Assembly: GCA_964022115.1 (NCBI GenBank)
Contig: CAXIBC010000085.1
Span: 1-11,277, forward strand
Origin: Oleispira sp964022115
GTDB taxonomy: Bacteria; Pseudomonadota; Gammaproteobacteria; Pseudomonadales; Oceanobacteraceae
Direction: 5' to 3'
Length of the DNA stretch: 11,277 nucleotides
Part shown: one piece after another, positions 6,618 to 11,277 of the stretch
Layout: each line of letters starts with the position of its first letter
How positions within the stretch are numbered: position 1 is the stretch's first letter
Notes under the pieces: model-generated
What the model saw: the letters and a program-made list of their open reading frames with translations, nothing else
Databases searched by the model: none
What the model was told of the DNA's origin: nothing
Made by a program: the position numbers and the translations under genes

Positions 6618-7073
6618 TTAAGCGCGACCGGAGTGGCCAAAACCTCCTTCACCACGGTCAGTCGCTTTGAACTCTTCAACGATATCAAACTTAGCTTGAA
6701 CCACAGGGACTATGACCAATTGAGCTAAGCGTTCGCCAACCTCGATAGTAAAAGTTTTTTGTCCACGGTTCCAGCAAGATACCATCAGCTCACCTTGATA
6801 ATCCGAATCGATTAAGCCTACTAGGTTCCCTAGTACAATGCCATGTTTATGACCCAGCCCTGAGCGTGGTAAAATCATGGCAGCAATCGAAGGGTCTTCA
6901 AGATAAATTGACAGCCCTGTGGGTATTAATTGTGTTTCACCCGGGTGTAGGGTTAGTGGTGCATCGAGGCACGCTCTTAGGTCTAAACCCGCTGATCCAG
7001 AAGTCGCATATTCAGGCAGTGGAATTTCTTTTCCGATGCGAGGATCGAGTACTTTAACTTGTAGTTGTTTCAT
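6618..7073 (-). CDS. dut: dUTP diphosphatase (dUTPase)
   Basis: This trimeric enzyme hydrolyses dUTP to dUMP and pyrophosphate, keeping uracil out of DNA and supplying dUMP for thymidylate. The product is 151 residues, the same size as E. coli Dut, and all five trimeric-dUTPase motifs are present: AGLDLRA (28-34), PRSGLGHKHG (69-78), GLIDSDYQGEL (87-97) with catalytic Asp90, GERLAQLV (113-120), and the C-terminal P-loop-like RGEGGFGHSG (140-149). The start is 3 nt after the coaBC stop and its GAGAAGA ribosome binding site lies in the coaBC end, so it is cotranscribed with coaBC and probably coupled to it. The same dfp-dut order is standard in Gammaproteobacteria. Confidence 0.98.
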   Translation of the reverse strand: MKQLQVKVLDPRIGKEIPLPEYATSGSAGLDLRACLDAPLTLHPGETQLIPTGLSIYLEDPSIAAMILPRSGLGHKHGIVLGNLVGLIDSDYQGELMVSCWNRGQKTFTIEVGERLAQLVIVPVVQAKFDIVEEFKATDRGEGGFGHSGRA

Positions 7074-7076
7074 TAT

Positions 7077-8303
7077 TTATATCTTCTCAGAGTGTGTATT
7101 GTCAGTATATTGATGTGCGATGAGTTCAATTAATTCGTTCGACAAAACGGATTTCGACATGCATGGGAATTCTTGCTGCTGATCTCCCCAAAAGACAGTG
7201 ACCGAATTGCTATCACTATTGAAGCCAATATCGCTATTAGACACATCGTTAGCAATGATCATATTAAGCTTCTTACTTTCTAACTTGTCACGGGCGTATA
7301 GGGCCACATCTTGAGTTTCGGCAGCAAAACCAACGACAAACGGGTTATTGTCTAGCTGTGCTATGGTCGCCACAATGTCTGGGTTTTTCACCAATGTCAT
7401 GTGTATTTCTTCACCCGCTTTCTTGATTTTTTGCTGAGCAACTTCTAATGGTCGATAGTCGGCTACAGCGGCGGCGGCAATGAATATGTCGCAATTCTTT
7501 TGCTGCTCAAGGCTAGCCGCAAGCATCTCATTGGCACTTTCTACTTGAATAACGGTTACTTTTTCGGGTGCAGCTAAGCGCACTGGGCCACTAATAATGG
7601 TGACTCTAGCGCCGGCATCACGAGCGGCTTCCGCTAGGGCATACCCCATTTTTCCTGAGCTATGATTGCTAATAAAGCGTACCGGGTCGATGGCTTCGCG
7701 GGTAGGGCCTGCAGTAATGACAACGTCTAAGCCTGATAGTGATTTAGACGTGAACAGTTTGGCGCAGTGTTCAGCGATCAAGCTAGGTTCTAACATGCGG
7801 CCGGGGCCGATATCGCCACAGGCTTGTTCACCATCAGCTGGGCCAAAGTAATGAAACTTTTTCCCTTTCAGGTCAATTAAGCGCTGCAGGTTGGCTTGGG
7901 TCATTTCGTCGCGCCACATGGCTTGATTCATGGCGGGGCAAATCGCTAATGGCGCATCACTCGCAAGGCACAAGGTGGTTAATAAGTCATTTCCCATACC
8001 TTGGTTTAAGCGTGCCATAAAGTCAGCGCTGGCAGGGGCTACTAATATAATATCAGCCCAGCGTGCTAATTCGATGTGTCCCATGCCAGCTTCTGCTTCA
8101 GGGTCTAACATAGAATAGTGGACGGGATTTCCTGATAAGGCTTGTAGGGTAAGCGGGGTAATAAACTCTTGCGCTGCCGCAGTCATCACAATACGCACTT
8201 CTGCTTTCGCTTTGCGTAATTCACGAACCAGTTCGGCGGCTTTATAAGCTGCGATACCACCTGTTATGCCTAATAGAATACGTTTGTTGCAAAGTTGTTG
8301 CAT
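7077..8303 (-). CDS. coaBC: Bifunctional phosphopantothenoylcysteine decarboxylase / phosphopantothenate-cysteine ligase
   Basis: Also called dfp. It makes 4'-phosphopantetheine for coenzyme A by ligating cysteine to phosphopantothenate with CTP and then decarboxylating the product with FMN. The product is 408 residues (E. coli 406). The CoaC half (1 to about 188) has GITGGIAAYKA (12-22), the active-site His76 in GMGHIELA, APASADFMARL (89-99), PAMN (123-126) and the flap Cys162 in ACGDIGPGR. The CoaB half (about 190-408) has ITAGPTREAIDPVRFISN (196-213), AAVADYRP (278-285) and the lysines of QKIKK (291-295). Nothing essential is missing. It is the first gene of a block continuing into dut, with AAGGG 7 nt before the start and a candidate extended -10 promoter upstream. 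Confidence 0.98.
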   Translation of the reverse strand: MQQLCNKRILLGITGGIAAYKAAELVRELRKAKAEVRIVMTAAAQEFITPLTLQALSGNPVHYSMLDPEAEAGMGHIELARWADIILVAPASADFMARLNQGMGNDLLTTLCLASDAPLAICPAMNQAMWRDEMTQANLQRLIDLKGKKFHYFGPADGEQACGDIGPGRMLEPSLIAEHCAKLFTSKSLSGLDVVITAGPTREAIDPVRFISNHSSGKMGYALAEAARDAGARVTIISGPVRLAAPEKVTVIQVESANEMLAASLEQQKNCDIFIAAAAVADYRPLEVAQQKIKKAGEEIHMTLVKNPDIVATIAQLDNNPFVVGFAAETQDVALYARDKLESKKLNMIIANDVSNSDIGFNSDSNSVTVFWGDQQQEFPCMSKSVLSNELIELIAHQYTDNTHSEKI

Positions 8304-8330
8304 AGGAATGCCCTTTTAATATCTGTCCGC

Positions 8331-8357
8331 AGTATATCAGTGCAGCAGGCGATTCAA
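8331..8357 (-). promoter_or_regulatory. Candidate promoter for coaBC-dut
   Basis: On the minus strand TATACT (plus-strand 8331-8336) is preceded by TGA, giving an extended -10 (TGnTATACT). TTGAAT (8352-8357) lies upstream with a 15-nt spacer, which is short for a -35 but tolerable with an extended -10. Initiation would be near 8324, about 20 nt before the coaBC start at 8303. The gap also has to serve the divergent radC, for which I find no clear boxes. Confidence 0.55.
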
Positions 8358-8403
8358 AAAGGGGATATGGATTTTCATTTAAGGATTATATGAAGGGATT
8401 ATT

Positions 8404-9078
8404 ATGTCAATTATCGACTGGCCTGCGAGTGATAGGCCAAGAGAGAAGTTATTAGCACGGGGGGCAGAGCACTTATCTGATGCCGAGCTATTAGCCATTT
8501 TTCTGCGCACTGGGGTCAGTGGCAAAAGTGCGGTAGATTTAGCACGAGACTTGCTGCAGGGTTTTGGTGGATTACGCCAGTTATTGATAGCTGATCAGAG
8601 TGAATTTACTCAGCATCATGGTTTAGGCCCAGCAAAATACGCTCAGCTACAGGCGGTATTGGAAATGTCGAGTCGACATTTAGAGCAGACGTTACAGAAA
8701 GATGGAGCCTTGACCAGTCCCCAATTAACTCAGCGTTATCTAATGTCAAAGTTGAGGGATAGGCAAAGTGAGGCATTTGTAGCCTTGTTATTGGATAGTC
8801 AGAATAGGGTGATTGAGTATGTCGAACTGGCTCATGGTACCATTGATGGGGCAGCGGTTTATCCCCGTGAAGTGGTAAAAATAGCGTTAGCAAAGAATGC
8901 CGCAGCGTTAATTTTTGCCCATAATCACCCCTCCGGAATTGCGGAAGCGAGTCAAGCGGATAAGGCGATTACTGAGCGCTTAGTTAAGGGGCTTTCTTTG
9001 TTTGATATTCGGGTTTTAGATCATATAATTGTGGGTGATGGAGAGTTCACCTCTTTTGCCGAAAAAGGCTGGTTATAA
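8404..9078 (+). CDS. radC: RadC family JAB/MPN-domain protein
   Basis: The product is 224 residues, the usual RadC size. The N-terminal half contains a UPF0758 region with helix-hairpin-helix-like sequence (RPREKLLARG at 11-20, LSDAELLAIFLRTG at 24-37, and a GLGPAKYAQLQA segment at 73-84). The C-terminal half is a JAB1/MPN metalloprotease-like domain with the zinc signature HNHPSG (173-178) and Asp186, and an upstream Glu in YPREVV. RadC was once tied to DNA repair, but that role in E. coli was withdrawn, so its activity remains uncertain. GAAGGG lies 6 nt before the ATG. It is divergent from coaBC and followed by the rpmB leader, with no strong terminator between, so some read-through into rpmBG is possible. 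Confidence 0.95.
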   Translation: MSIIDWPASDRPREKLLARGAEHLSDAELLAIFLRTGVSGKSAVDLARDLLQGFGGLRQLLIADQSEFTQHHGLGPAKYAQLQAVLEMSSRHLEQTLQKDGALTSPQLTQRYLMSKLRDRQSEAFVALLLDSQNRVIEYVELAHGTIDGAAVYPREVVKIALAKNAAALIFAHNHPSGIAEASQADKAITERLVKGLSLFDIRVLDHIIVGDGEFTSFAEKGWL

Positions 9079-9357
9079 TCATCAAGTATGACTAACATGG
9101 CGACTTAAGGCTGAAAAAGGGCTATTTGTGTAAAAAACAGCCCGCAGTCCTTGCAAACTACCCTAAATTTTTGGTATAAAGCGCAACCCTTTTTTAAGGT
9201 CCGCGTGTTTTTGAGGTTTAACCTTATTTAATACCCCTTAAAAAATTTAGGGAATTAACAGTTTCAACTGGCATTTTATAAGCCCGGTTGGTAACAAGAT
9301 TTTTCATTGGATTCTTCGTACGAAGGTCTGATATTTAATGACTCGGGGCGAGTAGCA
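9079..9357 (+). promoter_or_regulatory. rpmB leader and promoter region with inverted repeats
   Basis: This 279-nt non-coding stretch contains several elements. A weak hairpin GGGCT/AGCCC (9119-9123, 9139-9143) follows radC, without a downstream U-run on the plus strand. A good promoter candidate is TTGCAA (9151-9156), an 18-nt spacer, then TGG-TATAAA (extended -10, 9172-9180), with initiation near 9187 and a leader of about 170 nt. An inverted repeat pairs CCCTAAATTTTT (9161-9172) with AAAAATTTAGGG (9241-9252); GGTAT (9173-9177) and ATACC (9231-9235) extend it past a 5-nt bulge. A 12-bp palindrome CTTCGTACGAAG lies at 9314-9325. The rpmB ribosome binding site is weak (GGGG at 9345-9348). Confidence 0.55.
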
Positions 9358-9594
9358 ATGTCTAAAGTTTGTCAGGTTACAGGTAAGCGCCCTGTAACAG
9401 GAAATAATGTATCTCACTCAAATATTAAAAGTAAGCGTCGTTTTTTGCCGAACTTACAATCCCATCGTTTTTGGGTAGAGACTGAGAACCGTTTTGTACG
9501 TTTACGTTTGACTACCAAAGGTATGCGTATCATTGATAAGAAGGGTATCGATGCCGTTCTTAAAGAAATCCGCGCACGCGGCGAAAAAGTTTAA
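9358..9594 (+). CDS. rpmB: 50S ribosomal protein L28
   Basis: The product is 78 residues, the same length as E. coli L28. It begins MSKVCQVTGKRPVTGNNVSHS, followed by the conserved KRRFLPNLQ (44-52) and LRLTTKGMRIIDKKG in the C-terminal half. Only one cysteine (Cys5) is present, so this is the zinc-free form. The frame continues 17 codons upstream, but Met at 9358 gives the family N-terminus exactly. It precedes rpmG with 12 nt between stop and start, the standard rpmBG operon. Confidence 0.98.
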   Translation: MSKVCQVTGKRPVTGNNVSHSNIKSKRRFLPNLQSHRFWVETENRFVRLRLTTKGMRIIDKKGIDAVLKEIRARGEKV

Positions 9595-9606
9595 AGGAGC
9601 AGTATT

Positions 9607-9765
9607 ATGCCACGCGATAAGATTCGTTTAGTTTCAAGTGCCGGTACTGGTCACTTCTACACAACTGATAAAAACAAACGTACGATGCCTGAAAAAATGG
9701 AAATCAAAAAGTTTGATCCAGTTGTACGCAAGCACGTAATGTATAAAGAAGCTAAAATTAAGTAA
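9607..9765 (+). CDS. rpmG: 50S ribosomal protein L33
   Basis: The product is 52 residues: it starts MPRDKIRLVSSAGTGHFYTT, continues with DKNKRTMPEKMEIKKFDP and ends KEAKIK, a clear match to L33 (51-55 residues in relatives). There are no cysteines, so it is the C-minus form that does not bind zinc and is not part of the zinc-starvation paralogue switch. AAAGGAG (9593-9599) overlaps the rpmB stop and lies 7 nt before the start, coupling the two. A strong terminator follows within 16 nt. Confidence 0.98.
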   Translation: MPRDKIRLVSSAGTGHFYTTDKNKRTMPEKMEIKKFDPVVRKHVMYKEAKIK

Positions 9766-9780
9766 GCTTTTTTGTCATTG

Positions 9781-9830
9781 AAAAACCCAGTCTTGTTAGC
9801 TTGTAAGAGTTAACAAGCCTGGGTTTTTTT
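9781..9830 (+). terminator. Intrinsic terminator of rpmBG
   Basis: AAAAACCCAG...CTTGTTA pairs with TAACAAG...CTGGGTTTTT (arms 9781-9800 and 9809-9828), about 18 of 20 positions paired around an 8-nt loop, ending in seven T residues. The matching A-run on the left would also allow termination on the minus strand. Confidence 0.95.
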
Positions 9831-10330
9831 ATGCCTTGCATCCCTGCAAGGCCCCCTGCGGGTTTCTTCGAAATGCAAAACGGCTATCCTGCCGTTTTAG
9901 TATGCCTTTTATTTAGAACTGCACCTATGCAAGGCATCCTGCGGTGAAATGCCTTGTTTGCTCGGTTTGAGGTATCGCCCTCTGCGGCACGTAGCAAGTA
10001 CCAGCCACTGTATTCATTCGTGGCGCTACGCTCCCTGTATACTCGGCCTCGGGATCCCTCCCGAGGACGGCCTAGAGTGCAAAACACTCTAACCTCACCA
10101 GTACGCACTTCCAGATTCAGCAATGACAGGTTTCTGAATAGTTAGAGCCCTCAGATTTTGTATCCGGTCTAATGTAGAATCTGAGACATTTAGCTACTGT
10201 GCTGGGTGGTATAGGGTGTTTCGTTTAAGGCCTTCTGAGGCAGGATGCCGAAGAGAGCTACAGGGAAGTATTCACGCGTGCCGCAAAAGGAAATACCCTG
10301 TGACGACCCTGGGCTCAGTAGCGTCGTAAA
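9831..10330. repeat. Hairpin-rich non-coding repeat block between rpmG and mutM
   Basis: No credible gene lies in these 500 nt: the two longest frames overlap on opposite strands and encode nothing recognisable. The block is a run of inverted repeats. Five hairpins share an ATCC(C) loop: 9833-9852, 9877-9898, 9930-9956, 10047-10066 and, on the opposite strand, 10232-10253. A nested pair lies at 9990-10030 (CGTAGC/GCTACG outside, GCCAC/GTGGC inside). A multibranched fold spans 10082-10221, and CAGGG...CCCTG closes a hairpin at 10261-10300. GGCATCCTGC at 9933-9942 recurs inverted at 10240-10249. The pattern resembles dispersed palindromic repeats of marine Gammaproteobacteria. Multi-copy status cannot be shown from one window. 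Confidence 0.7.
10073..10222. repeat. Multibranched structured element with competing hairpins
   Basis: An outer 10-bp stem (10082-10091 with 10212-10221, one G-U pair) encloses two hairpins: ATTCAG/CTGAAT (10115-10120, 10134-10139) and CTCAGATT/AATCTGAG (10150-10157, 10178-10185). The left outer arm can instead pair with TAGAGTG (10073-10079) in a tight local hairpin, or, through CTCTAAC (10087-10093), with GTTAGAG (10141-10147). It could be a structured RNA or the folding core of a mobile repeat. Confidence 0.5.
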
Positions 10331-10375
10331 ATGTAATCTATGATTTTGATGCAGTAATTCGAAGAGAGAGAGCAG

Positions 10376-11191
10376 ATGCCTGAATTACCTGAAGTAGAAA
10401 CTACCAAGCGCGGAATTGAGAGCTATCTCAAGGGATATACCTTGGATGGAGTTAAAATCCGTCAGGGACGCTTACGCTGGCCTGTGAGTGAAGAAATTCA
10501 AGCTTTGGAAGGTCAGGTTATCAAGTCGGTTACTCGCCGCGCGAAATACATTTTAGTAGAGTTCGAACAGGGTTATGCACTTTGGCATTTGGGTATGTCG
10601 GGGTCATTGCGTTTAGTAGAGCCAAACGAAGCTGATAATTTTGGCAAACACGATCATATTGATTGGCAGCTTTCGAGTGGCAAGATTTTACGCTATCACG
10701 ATCCTCGTCGCTTTGGGGCGCTATTGTGGGTTGAAGACCCTGTGGATAATCACTACATCAATCACCTTGGCCCAGAACCGCTAAGTGCTGACTTTAATGC
10801 CGCGTACTTGTATGAGAAAAGCCGAAACCGCAAAGCACCGATAAAAACCTTCATCATGGATGGTAAAGTTGTCGTTGGGGTGGGTAATATCTACGCCAAC
10901 GAAAGCCTGTTTCTTGCAGGCATCAAACCGACTACCCCTGCAGGAAAAATAAGTAAAGCCCGTATGGAAAAGCTGGTTCTTCATATCAAGCAAGTCTTAG
11001 GGGCGGCCATCGAACAAGGTGGAACAACGTTAAAAGACTTCGTTGGTGGAGATGGTAAACCGGGGTATTTTTCCCAGCAGCTCAATGTCTACGGTCGTGG
11101 TGGTGAACAGTGTGTAACGTGCGAGAAGACCTTGAAGGAAATTCGCCAAGGGCAAAGAGCAACGGTATATTGCCCAATTTGCCAGAAATAA
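10376..11191 (+). CDS. mutM: Formamidopyrimidine-DNA glycosylase (Fpg/MutM)
   Basis: This bifunctional base-excision repair enzyme removes 8-oxoguanine and formamidopyrimidines and cuts the abasic strand by beta,delta-elimination. The product is 271 residues (E. coli 269). The N-terminus is the invariant PELPEVET, with Pro2 as the Schiff-base nucleophile and Glu3 as the acid. Lys57 (RRAKYI), the helix-two-turn-helix Asn171 (VGNIYANES) and the C-terminal zinc finger Cys246-x2-Cys249 ... Cys266-x2-Cys269 with Arg261 are all intact. The ribosome binding site is weak, a purine-rich GAGAGAGAG close to the ATG. In E. coli mutM sits directly after rpmG; here a 500-nt repeat block intervenes, so it needs its own promoter, which I cannot place. 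Confidence 0.98.
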   Translation: MPELPEVETTKRGIESYLKGYTLDGVKIRQGRLRWPVSEEIQALEGQVIKSVTRRAKYILVEFEQGYALWHLGMSGSLRLVEPNEADNFGKHDHIDWQLSSGKILRYHDPRRFGALLWVEDPVDNHYINHLGPEPLSADFNAAYLYEKSRNRKAPIKTFIMDGKVVVGVGNIYANESLFLAGIKPTTPAGKISKARMEKLVLHIKQVLGAAIEQGGTTLKDFVGGDGKPGYFSQQLNVYGRGGEQCVTCEKTLKEIRQGQRATVYCPICQK

Positions 11192-11194
11192 CAT

Positions 11195-11246
11195 GTTGGC
11201 CTGAAGGCCAACCTACCTTGTGGTGTAGGTCGTACTTCAGTGCGAC
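11195..11246. repeat. Head-to-head pair of GTAG-type REP units (BIME-like)
   Basis: Two 22-nt units face each other across 8 nt. The right unit (11225-11246) starts GTAGGT and forms a 7-bp stem around a TTCA loop. The left unit (11195-11216), read on the minus strand, has the same GTAGGT head and TTCA loop. The six differences all fall in three stem pairs and keep them paired. A 5' GTAG before a small hairpin is the hallmark of REPs moved by TnpA-REP (RAYT) transposases. The pair begins 3 nt after the mutM stop and could also act as its transcript end. Confidence 0.75.
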
Positions 11247-11277
11247 ATTTGTGGCCATCTTGTGTTTATTGGCCTAA
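11247..11277. repeat. Possible start of a further REP unit cut by the window edge
   Basis: TTGGCCTAA at 11269-11277 differs at one position from the TTGGCCTGA that opens the left REP unit at 11196, and GGCC also occurs at 11259-11262. A third unit may therefore continue beyond the window. The fragment is too short to be sure. Confidence 0.3.

Noticed and set aside
9990..10066. tRNA or tRNA-like gene suggested by nested stems
   Set aside because: No acceptor stem, T-loop or D-loop consensus (for example GGTTCGAATCC) could be matched.
9884..10145. Two overlapping open frames on opposite strands (9884-10123 minus, 9954-10145 plus)
   Set aside because: They lie entirely within the hairpin repeats, have no ribosome binding site or recognisable domain, and their composition follows the palindromes.
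10087..10147. attC-like integron recombination site (CTCTAAC ... GTTAGAG)
   Set aside because: The end boxes break the RYYYAAC and GTTRRRY consensus at their outer base, no integrase or cassette gene is nearby, and the arms are better explained by the larger fold.
9831..10330. CRISPR array
   Set aside because: The hairpins are not identical direct repeats with regular spacers, and no cas gene is present.

Overview
This is a chromosomal housekeeping segment from a gammaproteobacterium. The Crc, SlmA and long-form ArgB proteins, the AlgC with an N-terminal membrane module, and the gene order all point to the Pseudomonadales/Oceanospirillales side of the class, probably a moderately AT-rich marine lineage. 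The genus is not determined.

Layout. Positions 1-125 hold the edge of an unseen gene and a strong bidirectional terminator. crc (-) and pyrE (+) diverge from a short intergenic region. pyrE is followed 2 nt later by a gene for an exported DUF4124-like coiled-coil protein, and that pair ends at a bidirectional terminator shared with the convergent minus-strand block. Read in its own direction, the minus-strand block runs coaBC (dfp) - dut - algC - argB - slmA. coaBC and dut are 3 nt apart and argB and slmA 13 nt apart; dut-algC and algC-argB are separated by regulatory-looking spacers. From 8404 onward the genes run on the plus strand: radC, then rpmB-rpmG, then mutM. Two stretches hold non-coding repeats: 9831-10330 between rpmG and mutM, and the right edge after mutM.

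Functionally the window combines nucleotide metabolism (pyrE for UMP, dut for dUTP removal and dUMP supply), coenzyme A synthesis (coaBC), arginine synthesis (argB), sugar-phosphate supply for surface polysaccharide (algC), carbon catabolite repression (crc), division control (slmA), base-excision repair (mutM) and 50S ribosomal proteins L28 and L33. It resembles the Escherichia coli cluster pyrE-slmA-dut-dfp-radC-rpmBG-mutM, with the Pseudomonas-type genes crc, argB and algC included.

No new multi-gene defence, secretion or metabolic system is visible. The least explained material is non-coding: (1) a 500-nt chain of hairpins between rpmG and mutM, with a family of hairpins sharing an ATCC loop, plus a 140-nt multibranched fold; (2) a head-to-head pair of GTAG-type REP units after mutM, whose stem differences are all compensatory; (3) inverted repeats around the rpmB promoter and in the dut-algC spacer; and (4) a consensus -10 box in the loop of a terminator. 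Among the proteins, the 832-residue AlgC with a predicted periplasmic sensor-like module is the most interesting.
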